A stretch of DNA of 18,021 bases, from positions 1-18,021 of the forward strand of contig CALBST010000217.1 of assembly GCA_937967425.1 (NCBI GenBank), written 5' to 3'. Shown piece by piece: positions 1 to 6,261 of the stretch. The notes under the pieces were generated by a model. That model saw nothing but the letters and a program-made list of their open reading frames with translations. It was not told the DNA's origin and ran no database searches. The first letter of the stretch is position 1. The number at the start of each line of letters is the position of its first letter. The translations under genes were made by a program, and so were the position numbers. The stretch is from an uncultured Caulobacteraceae bacterium. GTDB lineage: Bacteria > Pseudomonadota > Alphaproteobacteria > Caulobacterales > TH1-2.

Positions 1-56
1 GCGGTTTTCTCGCCGAACTTCTTGGTGAGCGCGCGGACGGAGAGTGCGTTGGTCAT
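1..56 (-). CDS. ABC transporter ATP-binding protein, N-terminal fragment (runs off the left edge)
   Basis: The reverse strand opens with ATG at 54-56 and reads MTNALSVRALTKKFGEKTA before the window ends. This is the usual first beta-strand of an ABC ATPase: a 'LSVRALTKKFG' stretch followed by the turn that leads to the A-loop aromatic and the Walker A motif. Neither Walker motif is in view, so the family call rests on 18 complete residues. It is on the same strand as lpd but 163 nt downstream, with a strong hairpin element between them, so it is probably a separate unit. The substrate cannot be told. Another P-loop protein is possible but less likely. Confidence 0.5.
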   Translation of the reverse strand, partial: MTNALSVRALTKKFGEKT

Positions 57-63
57 CTACCCT

Positions 64-208
64 TCCCCGGATTGCGCGAAGCGCAAGTCCGGGGCCCATA
101 ACCCCAACTCGCGGACCTGCTTGCGACATCGCTCGCAAACGTGGCGCTTCTCTGGCTGACAGTCGTGTTTATGGGTCCCGGGCTCTTCGCTTCGCGAAGC
201 CCCGGGAA
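64..208. repeat. Imperfect inverted-repeat element downstream of lpd
   Basis: Two arms of about 39 bases (64-102 and 169-208) are imperfect reverse complements. Both carry the ends TTCCC and CCCATAA. Each arm also folds on itself. In the left arm CCCCGGA-TTGCGC pairs with GCGCAA-TCCGGGG around a GAA loop with one bulge. In the right arm CCCGGG pairs with CCCGGG around a nested TTCGC/GCGAA stem. It fills the 163-nt gap between the lpd stop and the ABC gene. The layout fits a dispersed intergenic palindrome that could also halt transcription after lpd. There is no U-tract, so it is not a classical intrinsic terminator. Confidence 0.7.
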
Positions 209-219
209 TCGGTATGAGC

Positions 220-1617
220 TCAAGACTGCATGACCCAGCCGTCGACGCCTTTGGCGGCTTCGCGGATGGCTTCGCTCATGGTCGGGTGGGCGTGGCAGGT
301 GCGGGCGATGTCTTCGGCGCTGGCGCCGAATTCCATGGCGACGCAAATCTCGCCTATCATCTCACCGACACCGGCGCCGACCATGTGCACGCCGACGACT
401 TTCTTGGTCGCGACTTCTTCGAGCACTTTCACGAGCCCATCGGTTTCGTGATTGGTGCGCGCGCGTGAGTTGGCCATGAAGTTGAACTTGCCGACCTTGT
501 ATTCGACGCCGGCGGCTTTCAGTTCTTCTTCCGACTTTCCGACGGTGGCGACTTCCGGGTACGTGTAGATGACGTTTGGAATGACGTCGTAGTTCACGTG
601 GCCCCACTGGCCGGCGACGATCTGGGCGACGGCGATGCCCTCCTCTTCCGCCTTGTGTGCGAGCATCGGGCCGGTGGTGACATCGCCGATTACGTAGACG
701 CCGTCAGCGGCCTTGAAGTGGCCATCGTGCGGGATGAAACCGCGCTGATCGGTTTTGATGCCAACGGCTTCGAGGCCCAGGTCCCGCGTGAACGGACGGC
801 GGCCGATGGCGACGAGGACGACGTCGGCTTCAAGCGTGCGGGCTTGGCCGCCCTTCGCGGGTTCGATCGTCACTTCGAGGCGATCGCGAAGTTTCTCGAC
901 GCCGACGACCTTGTGGCCGAGTTCGAACTTCACGCCCTGCTTCTTCAGGATCTTCTGGAAGGCGGTCGAGATTTCGCTGTCGACGGTTGGCGTGATCTTA
1001 TCGAGGAATTCGACGACGGTGACTTCGGCGCCGACGCGGCGCCAGACGGAGCCGAGTTCGAGGCCGATGACGCCGGCGCCGACGACGATGAGCTTCTTCG
1101 GCACTTGCTTCAGCGAAAGCGCGCCGGTGGAGCTGACGATGCGATCTTCGTCGATATCGATGCCGGGGAGCGGCGTTGGCTCGCTGCCGGTGGCGATGAC
1201 GATGTTTTTGGTTTCGAGCGTTTGCTTGGCGCCGTCGGGGCCGGTGACTTCGACGCGGCCCTTGCCGGCGATGCGGCCGAAGCCTTTGACGTAATCGACC
1301 TTGTTCTTCTTCATCAGGAACTCGACGCCCTTGGTGAGGCCGTCGACGGCGTCGTCCTTCTGCTTCAGCATTTGTGGCAAATCGAGTTCGACGCCGCTGA
1401 CCTTCACGCCCATGGATGGAAACGTCTTGGTCGCCGCTTCGAAATATTCGCTGGCGTGCAGCAGCGCTTTCGAGGGGATGCAGCCGACATTGAGGCAGGT
1501 GCCGCCAAGCTTGCCGCGGCTTTCGATGATCGCGGTCTTGAGGCCGAGCTGGCCGGCGCGGATCGCGCAATTGTAGCCGCCGGGGCCGCCGCCAATGATA
1601 ACGAGATCGTACGACAT
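220..1617 (-). CDS. lpd: Dihydrolipoyl dehydrogenase (E3 of 2-oxoglutarate dehydrogenase)
   Basis: This 465-aa flavoprotein reoxidises dihydrolipoamide on the E2 subunit and reduces NAD+. It begins MSYDLVIIGGGPGG, an FAD-binding Rossmann motif (G9-x-G11-x-x-G14). The redox-active disulfide C41/C46 lies in GGTCLNVGCIPSK. A second GxGxxG (VVGAGVIGLELG) binds NAD, 'YVIGDV' is the second FAD contact, and the C-terminal HAHPTMSEAIREA holds the catalytic His-Glu pair. Length is normal. An upstream in-frame codon at 1653 exists, but the start at 1617 has a good GGAG Shine-Dalgarno 5 nt before it and gives the usual N-terminus. It lies on the same strand as odhA and odhB but is separated from them by other genes, with its own candidate promoter. 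It may also serve pyruvate dehydrogenase. Confidence 0.97.
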   Translation of the reverse strand: MSYDLVIIGGGPGGYNCAIRAGQLGLKTAIIESRGKLGGTCLNVGCIPSKALLHASEYFEAATKTFPSMGVKVSGVELDLPQMLKQKDDAVDGLTKGVEFLMKKNKVDYVKGFGRIAGKGRVEVTGPDGAKQTLETKNIVIATGSEPTPLPGIDIDEDRIVSSTGALSLKQVPKKLIVVGAGVIGLELGSVWRRVGAEVTVVEFLDKITPTVDSEISTAFQKILKKQGVKFELGHKVVGVEKLRDRLEVTIEPAKGGQARTLEADVVLVAIGRRPFTRDLGLEAVGIKTDQRGFIPHDGHFKAADGVYVIGDVTTGPMLAHKAEEEGIAVAQIVAGQWGHVNYDVIPNVIYTYPEVATVGKSEEELKAAGVEYKVGKFNFMANSRARTNHETDGLVKVLEEVATKKVVGVHMVGAGVGEMIGEICVAMEFGASAEDIARTCHAHPTMSEAIREAAKGVDGWVMQS

Positions 1618-1664
1618 GAAAGCTCCGGTGATGTGGTGTGGCGCGACGCGCAAGAGATGGCCGG

Positions 1665-1692
1665 AACATAGTCAGCAGGAGCGCGCGATCAA
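1665..1692 (-). promoter_or_regulatory. Candidate sigma70-type promoter for lpd
   Basis: On the minus strand TTGATC (-35, plus 1687-1692) and TATGTT (-10, plus 1665-1670) are spaced 16 nt apart. Each matches four of six consensus bases. Transcription would start about 40 nt before the lpd ATG. It lies between the large palindrome and lpd, where a separate promoter is expected if the palindrome stops read-through from the Lnt-like gene. It was found by eye only. Confidence 0.3.
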
Positions 1693-1711
1693 TGCGCGAT
1701 TGTGGATTGCT

Positions 1712-1843
1712 CTCACACGCTTCCCGGACGCAGCGAAGCGGAGAGCCGGGACCCAGGGGCCGCAAACGCTGGAGCTTGAACGGCCCCTGGGTCCCGGCTC
1801 GCACCCCGGCTTTCGCCGGGGCCGCGTCCGGGAAGCGTGTGAG
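1712..1843. repeat. Long palindromic element between the Lnt-like gene and lpd
   Basis: A 132-bp element with two nested, perfectly complementary 19-bp arm pairs: the outer ctcacacgcttcccggacg (1712-1730) with 1825-1843, and the inner agccgggacccaggggccg (1744-1762) with 1781-1799. The loop of the inner pair is 1763-1780. A further hairpin, ccccggc-tttc-gccgggg, occupies 1804-1821 on the right side. The outer arm ends 2 nt from the TAA of the Lnt-like gene, so the element probably marks its 3' end. The GGGTCCCGG(G)CTC core is shared with the element at 64-208. Confidence 0.85.
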
Positions 1844-1845
1844 TT

Positions 1846-3252
1846 TTAGTCGGAGGCGCCAGCGCGTCTGCGCGCCCAGATGGTCCAGCCGATGAGCAGG
1901 CCCGCGAGCGCCAGCATGAACCAGCCGAAGGCGTCGCCGATTTGTGCGTAGATCGTGGGGCCTGGGCCGGTTCGGGGGATGGTGACGTTGTAAGCGGTTT
2001 GCGGGCCGCTCGGCGCTTCGTGGCTGACGCGGCCGTAGGCGTCGCTGACGGTGAGCGCGCCATTGCGGGCGCTGCGGGCGATGGCATAGCCGCTTTCGAC
2101 GCCGCGCAGGATGCCCATGCGGCTGTGCAGCCAGGCATCGTTGATGAAATCCCAGGCGGGGACGAGCATGACATCGACACCGGCGTACTCGCGGCCGAGC
2201 GCGGGGAAATCCATGTCTTTGCAGATAGCGACGCCGTAGCGAACGTCTTCGTGCGTGAAGATAAGCGGCGCGGTTCCGAGATCGAAGTGTGACTCGAAGC
2301 CTGGGATCATGTGGCGCTTGTCGTAGCTCTGCCAGGTTTCGCGGGTGAAGGCGAAGGCGCGATTGAAGCGGCCCTCATCGGCTTCGTCGTCCACGCCGGC
2401 GACGATGAGGATGTCGCGGCGGCGGGCGATCTCGGCGAGTTGTTCGATGGCGACAGCGCGTTCATCAGGCGGAATGTGCGCGATCTTCTCCGGCAGCACG
2501 ATGATGCGGCGGCCCTCGTCGGCGGCGCGCTCGATCTGCGGCGTGTAGGCGTTCCAGACGGTGCGCCATTCCATCGGCACGCCATCGAACTGATCGCCGG
2601 CGATGAGCGTGGCGTTCAAAGTTCGCGGCGGGCCGCTCGGCACTTCGGGTTCGACGACCGGGATGCGGAAAAGGCCAAACGCCAGCACGCCAGCGACGAT
2701 CAGCGCCGGAGCGAGCGCAGCAGCGAACGCGCGCTTGGTGATCAAAATCGCGATGGCGGAGGCAAAGAGCGAAACCACGAACGTGATCGCGGGCGCACCA
2801 CCGAGAGACGCGATCTGGATGACTGGCAGAAAGTCCATCTGGCTATAGGCCAATGCGCCGGCGCTGCCGTGCGGCGAGGTGGCGGCGATGAGCGTGTCGG
2901 CGCCAGCCATGAGCGCCGGGAAGACGAACACGGCCGCCCATTTGGGCAATAGCCGCGCTGCACCGCGCACGGCGTAGGCCATCGCGCCCCAGAGGATCGC
3001 CTTGGTCAGCGTAATGATGAGAACCGGCGCAATGCCGCCGAGTTCGAGGAAGTAACTCACCATCAGCGCCATCGACATGACGCCCGCGATGGCGCCGTAG
3101 GCGAAGGCGCCCAGACGCGAGGCGCCGATGGCGGCGATCAGGAGCGGGATCGGCGCGAGCCAAGCAAGCGGCCAGAATGGATTCAAGCTGTAAGCTTGCG
3201 CCAGCAACGCGCCGGAGATCAGCGCGGCGACAATCCGTCCAAGCAGCAGCAC
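1846..3252 (-). CDS. Nitrilase-fold membrane protein related to apolipoprotein N-acyltransferase (Lnt-like)
   Basis: The 468-aa protein has about six hydrophobic segments over residues 1-195, a carbon-nitrogen hydrolase domain over about 210-430, and a last membrane helix at 441-460. This is the layout of Lnt, the inner-membrane enzyme that N-acylates lipoproteins. The Glu-Lys-Cys triad is present: E255 in VLPEK, K312 in YDKRHMIPGFE, and C344 in GVAICKDMDFP. After the cysteine the protein has Lys-Asp, where classical Lnt usually has an aromatic-Glu pair, so it is probably a divergent paralogue rather than the essential Lnt. The start is GTG, chosen for the strong AGGGGAG six nt upstream. It follows the 163-aa membrane gene by 21 nt, likely as one unit. 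The acceptor and donor substrates are unknown. Confidence 0.8.
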   Translation of the reverse strand: MLLLGRIVAALISGALLAQAYSLNPFWPLAWLAPIPLLIAAIGASRLGAFAYGAIAGVMSMALMVSYFLELGGIAPVLIITLTKAILWGAMAYAVRGAARLLPKWAAVFVFPALMAGADTLIAATSPHGSAGALAYSQMDFLPVIQIASLGGAPAITFVVSLFASAIAILITKRAFAAALAPALIVAGVLAFGLFRIPVVEPEVPSGPPRTLNATLIAGDQFDGVPMEWRTVWNAYTPQIERAADEGRRIIVLPEKIAHIPPDERAVAIEQLAEIARRRDILIVAGVDDEADEGRFNRAFAFTRETWQSYDKRHMIPGFESHFDLGTAPLIFTHEDVRYGVAICKDMDFPALGREYAGVDVMLVPAWDFINDAWLHSRMGILRGVESGYAIARSARNGALTVSDAYGRVSHEAPSGPQTAYNVTIPRTGPGPTIYAQIGDAFGWFMLALAGLLIGWTIWARRRAGASD

Positions 3253-3273
3253 GCGCGCACTCCCCTGCGCGTT

Positions 3274-3765
3274 TTAGGCGCCTTGCTTATCCCAGTAAGC
3301 GCGATCGGCGGCGTCGACGATGAAGATGATCAGCCCGACAATCAGGATGATGCCGAGGATGCCGACCTGCGCTTCGGTGCCGCCGGTGTTCGCAACGAGC
3401 TCGGCGGGTGCGGTGTAGGCATTGATATCGATGCTTTGGACGTTGGCGACGAGGCCGCCGCCTTCGTTCTGTTGCGCCATCGCCCAGCGCGCGCCGTAGA
3501 AGGCAAAGCCGATCAGCCAGGTCCAGAACGCCTGCGTGCGGCGGATAAGACGCACGGCGGCGATCAGGAAAAAGAGCCCAGCGCCAGCCCACAGGCCCAC
3601 CTCGATCCACGACAGGCGCGAGATCGTGTCTTGTTGTTCGGCGGTGAGCGGAAGCGAAATCGGAAGCTCCGCGAGATGCACCGTGCCGGCGAACGAGGCG
3701 CCAAAGCTTGCGAGCACCAGAAGCAGCAGCACCAGAATGGCCGGCCAGCGCAGAATGAATGTCAT
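3274..3765 (-). CDS. Hypothetical four-helix membrane protein (163 aa)
   Basis: I do not recognise a family. Hydrophobic segments lie at about residues 8-28, 51-73, 79-97 and 134-152. The segment at 29-50 and the polar stretch 98-133 (QQNEGGG, SIDINAY) are probably exposed loops. The first segment could be an uncleaved anchor or a signal peptide ending near ASFAG. Cysteine is absent. The ATG start at 3765 follows GGGAGGGG about 8 nt upstream, a good ribosome site. The gene ends 21 nt before the GTG of the Lnt-like gene, which suggests co-transcription and perhaps a shared envelope role. It is divergent from the small membrane gene at 3921. Confidence 0.75.
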   Translation of the reverse strand: MTFILRWPAILVLLLLVLASFGASFAGTVHLAELPISLPLTAEQQDTISRLSWIEVGLWAGAGLFFLIAAVRLIRRTQAFWTWLIGFAFYGARWAMAQQNEGGGLVANVQSIDINAYTAPAELVANTGGTEAQVGILGIILIVGLIIFIVDAADRAYWDKQGA

Positions 3766-3920
3766 GTGGGCGTCCCCTCCCGCTCCGCTCCCCCGAGCGA
3801 GGGCCGCAATCTATCGGGCTCGTTGCGGATCGCCAATGGGGCCTGAGAAAACCTTTGGATTCAGCGCTCTCGCCGTGGGCGAACAGACACGCTAGCGTGC
3901 GCGGGCAAAGGGAAGACGAG

Positions 3921-4250
3921 ATGGCGAAGATCAGTGCGTGGATGGCTCTGGCGGCAGCAGCGGCCATCATCGGCTCTCTCCTGCTGCGCGGGGAGTTCTC
4001 CGAGTTCGGTGTTGTGGGGCCGATTGCGGCGGCGGCGCTGCTGGGCTTGGGCGCTTACAGGACGCTGACTGCAAAGAGCGGCGGGCTTCGCCTGTTGTGC
4101 GGCGCGTGGGGGCTCGCTACCGGCCTCGCGTGGTATGCGCCCTCGTACGACTTTCCGAGCTTCGTACCGGGCGTTGTCGCGATCAGCGCGCCGGTGCTGG
4201 TGAGTGCGATCGGGCTCGCACTCGTGGTGCTGCACAAAGAGAAGAAATAG
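3921..4250 (+). CDS. Hypothetical small membrane protein (109 aa)
   Basis: I do not recognise a family. The protein is almost wholly hydrophobic, with likely helices at about 6-22, 30-48, 55-72 and 83-104 and a basic tail, HKEKK, that should face the cytoplasm. The open frame runs upstream to 3759. I chose the ATG at 3921 because GGAAGACGAG precedes it and because the upstream extension is polar and arginine-rich, with the look of non-coding sequence. It is transcribed away from the 163-aa membrane gene and followed 87 nt later by a small charged protein on the same strand. Confidence 0.7.
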   Translation: MAKISAWMALAAAAAIIGSLLLRGEFSEFGVVGPIAAAALLGLGAYRTLTAKSGGLRLLCGAWGLATGLAWYAPSYDFPSFVPGVVAISAPVLVSAIGLALVVLHKEKK

Positions 4251-4337
4251 TTCTCCACAACGATCCGCGCGCGAAACGCGAACCACGTCCGGTTAACGGC
4301 CGTTCTAATTGCGGGCGGGCGATCAGGAGATTGCTCA

Positions 4338-4556
4338 ATGCAAGTGACGAAACTTCGCGTGAAGGCCAACGGCCTGGTCCCCGCTGGACAGTTTTTCGCG
4401 CAACTGGCGGCAAAACTGGAAGACGCAAATTTCGAAACCGCACTGCGTGAAGCAGAGCTGGAAGATGAAGATCGCGCGCTGGAAGCTGCTTATCGCAAAC
4501 ACTCGCCCTCGCGCAGCGGCCTCGCTGAACGCGAGCAGCACGTCGCGATGATGTGA
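4338..4556 (+). CDS. Hypothetical small charged helical protein (72 aa)
   Basis: The family is not recognised. After a short N-terminal strand-like part (MQVTKLRVKANG), the rest is predicted helical and strongly charged: a Glu/Asp/Arg-rich stretch at residues 24-54 (KLEDANFETALREAELEDED) and then a basic, Ser-rich turn. There is no signal peptide, membrane segment or cysteine. An AGGAGA ribosome site lies about 7 nt before the ATG, which supports real translation. It is convergent with odhB, with a hairpin between the two genes. It could be a small cytosolic partner or regulatory protein, but nothing in the sequence shows which. Confidence 0.65.
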   Translation: MQVTKLRVKANGLVPAGQFFAQLAAKLEDANFETALREAELEDEDRALEAAYRKHSPSRSGLAEREQHVAMM

Positions 4557-4581
4557 ATTCAAACGTCCTGCCCTGGCGTTG

Positions 4582-4614
4582 GTGCGGCGCGCGATCACCC
4601 GATCGCCGCCGCAC
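4582..4614. terminator. Hairpin between convergent genes (possible bidirectional terminator)
   Basis: gtgcggcg (4582-4589) pairs with cgccgcac (4607-4614) and cgatc (4592-4596) with gatcg (4601-4605), around an ACCC loop with a small internal loop. It lies between the stop of the 72-aa gene and the stop of odhB. No T-run follows on either strand, so if it terminates it is not a textbook intrinsic terminator. Confidence 0.45.
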
Positions 4615-4623
4615 AGTCACGGA

Positions 4624-5844
4624 TCAAAGATCCAGCAGCATGCGCTCGGGATCTTCGAGGCCTTCTTTCACGCGCACGAGGAAGGTGACGGCTTCTTTGC
4701 CGTCGACGATGCGGTGATCGTAGCTGAGCGCGAGATACATCATCGGGCGGACGACGACTTGTTTATCGACGACCACCGGGCGCTCTTGGATTTTATGCAT
4801 GCCGAGGATGCCGGATTGCGGCGCGTTGAGGATCGGCGTGGACATGAGCGAGCCGTAGACGCCGCCATTGCTGATCGTGAACGTGGCGCCTTGCAGATCC
4901 TCGATCTTCAGGTGGCCGTCACGAGCTTTCAGGCCGAGTTCGCCGATTTCCTTTTCGATCTCGGCCATCGACTTGTGATCGGCGTCGCGCACGACCGGCA
5001 CGACGAGGCCGCGATCGGTGCCGACGGCGATGCCGATATCGTAGAAGTTCTTGTAGATGATGTCGTCGCCGTCGATCTCGGCGTTGACATTCGGGATCTC
5101 CTTCAGCGCAGCGATGCACGCCTTCACGAAGAACGACATGAAGCCGAGCTTCACGCCGTGCTTGCGCTCGAAGCTATCCTTGTACTTGTTGCGCGCCGCC
5201 ATGATGGCCGACATGTCGGCCTCATTGAACGTCGTCAGCATTGCTGCGGTGTTTTGCGCTTCCTTGAGGCGGCGCGCGACCGTCTTGCGGAGACGCGTCA
5301 TCGGCACGCGCTCTTCGCGGTCGCTGACGATGCGGGCGGTGAGCGGCGGATGCGCAGCGGGCGCTTGCTGTTGCTGCGCGCCGCGGTTTTCGATGATGGC
5401 GAGCGCATCGGCCTTGGTGACGCGGCCATCGCGGCCGGAGCCGGTGACGCCGGAGACGTCGACATTGTTTTCGGCGGCGATGCGCTGGACTGACGGCGGC
5501 GCTTGCTTGGCGCCGGCGCTGCTGGCGGCTGGTTGCGGCGCAGGCGGCGGCGACGCCGGCTTCGGCGCTTCGGCCTTGGGCGCAGTCGGCGTTGCGGCGG
5601 GTTGGGCCCCTGCTCCGCCGAGGCGGCCCAGCAACGCGCCGATGTTCACGGTGGCGCCCTGTTCGGCGATGATTTCGCTCAGCACGCCAGCCTCCGGGGC
5701 GGACACCTCGACCGAGACCTTATCGGTCTCAAGCTCGACGAGCGTCTCGTCCTTCTTCACCGCGTCGCCGGCCTTTTTCATCCACTTCGCGACGGTCGCT
5801 TCGGTGACGCTTTCGCCCAGGGTCGGCACAACAATATCGGTCAT
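4624..5844 (-). CDS. odhB: 2-oxoglutarate dehydrogenase E2, dihydrolipoyllysine-residue succinyltransferase
   Basis: The 406-aa E2 core of the OGDH complex carries succinyl groups on lipoamide to CoA. In order it has: one lipoyl domain (1-75) with the lipoylated K42 in ETDKVSVEV; an Ala/Pro-rich linker (76-116); a peripheral subunit-binding domain (about 117-152, ending [15 protein letters not shown]) for E1/E3; a second linker; and the acyltransferase domain (about 175-406) with catalytic H377 and D381 in SYDHRIVDG. Length and single lipoyl domain fit succinyltransferases rather than most pyruvate E2s. The ATG is 6 nt after the stop of the GFA gene with only a weak ribosome site (GAATTGAG), so translation probably depends on re-initiation from the gene before it. 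Confidence 0.97.
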   Translation of the reverse strand: MTDIVVPTLGESVTEATVAKWMKKAGDAVKKDETLVELETDKVSVEVSAPEAGVLSEIIAEQGATVNIGALLGRLGGAGAQPAATPTAPKAEAPKPASPPPAPQPAASSAGAKQAPPSVQRIAAENNVDVSGVTGSGRDGRVTKADALAIIENRGAQQQQAPAAHPPLTARIVSDREERVPMTRLRKTVARRLKEAQNTAAMLTTFNEADMSAIMAARNKYKDSFERKHGVKLGFMSFFVKACIAALKEIPNVNAEIDGDDIIYKNFYDIGIAVGTDRGLVVPVVRDADHKSMAEIEKEIGELGLKARDGHLKIEDLQGATFTISNGGVYGSLMSTPILNAPQSGILGMHKIQERPVVVDKQVVVRPMMYLALSYDHRIVDGKEAVTFLVRVKEGLEDPERMLLDL

Positions 5845-5850
5845 CTCAAT

Positions 5851-6261
5851 TCACTTCGCTGGAGGTGGTTCATCGTGACTGGGAAGCACGGGTGACTCGG
5901 TGTGCGTCCAGAACACCATGTCATTGCCGTTGTTTTTCTGAACAAGCCGTGTGCGTTTGGGATCGATCCCGCGCAGGAGGCGCGCATTGACGGCGATTTT
6001 CTCGGCGTCGTCTTCGCCGACGTGGGTCATGTGCGTGGAGCATCCGCAGGTGCGGCAGGTGTGAAACTCCAACATGCGATCACCCCAGATGTAGGTGAAC
6101 GTATCGGGCTTGGCCGCGAACTTCACGTCGCGCTGCGGGTAATACGCCCAGAGGCTGCCGGAGAGACGGCACTTTGAGCAATTGCAATCCATCACCCATT
6201 CGGGCTCTTCCACTTGGAAGCGAACCGCGCCGCAGTGACAGGAGCCTTGCATCGCGGTCAT
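5851..6261 (-). CDS. GFA-family zinc protein (glutathione-dependent formaldehyde-activating fold) inside the OGDH operon
   Basis: The 136-aa protein has the full GFA/CENP-V cysteine pattern: C8-x-C10 and C69-x-x-C72 (structural zinc site in the family), C26-x-C28-x-x-C31 (second, catalytic-type zinc site) and an extra C74. Family members include a protein proposed to speed S-hydroxymethylglutathione formation and others of unknown thiol chemistry, so the substrate here is unknown. The ATG overlaps the odhA stop (ATGA, 6258-6261) and the TGA ends 6 nt before odhB, which is strong evidence of translational coupling to E1 and E2. The C-terminal tail (about 120-136) is Pro-rich and probably disordered. 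A later Met (residue 4) is possible, but the 4-nt overlap favours the first. Confidence 0.9.
   Translation of the reverse strand: MTAMQGSCHCGAVRFQVEEPEWVMDCNCSKCRLSGSLWAYYPQRDVKFAAKPDTFTYIWGDRMLEFHTCRTCGCSTHMTHVGEDDAEKIAVNARLLRGIDPKRTRLVQKNNGNDMVFWTHTESPVLPSHDEPPPAK

Noticed and set aside
598..1671. Long plus-strand open frame of 357 codons opposite lpd
   Set aside because: It is antisense to a certain lpd gene, is rich in Asp/Ala/Arg as expected for the mirror of GC-rich codons, and has no recognisable motif.
4293..4307. Possible CtrA cell-cycle regulator site before the 72-aa gene
   Set aside because: It has TTAA and then TCTA after seven bases, so the second half does not match TTAA-N7-TTAA well enough.
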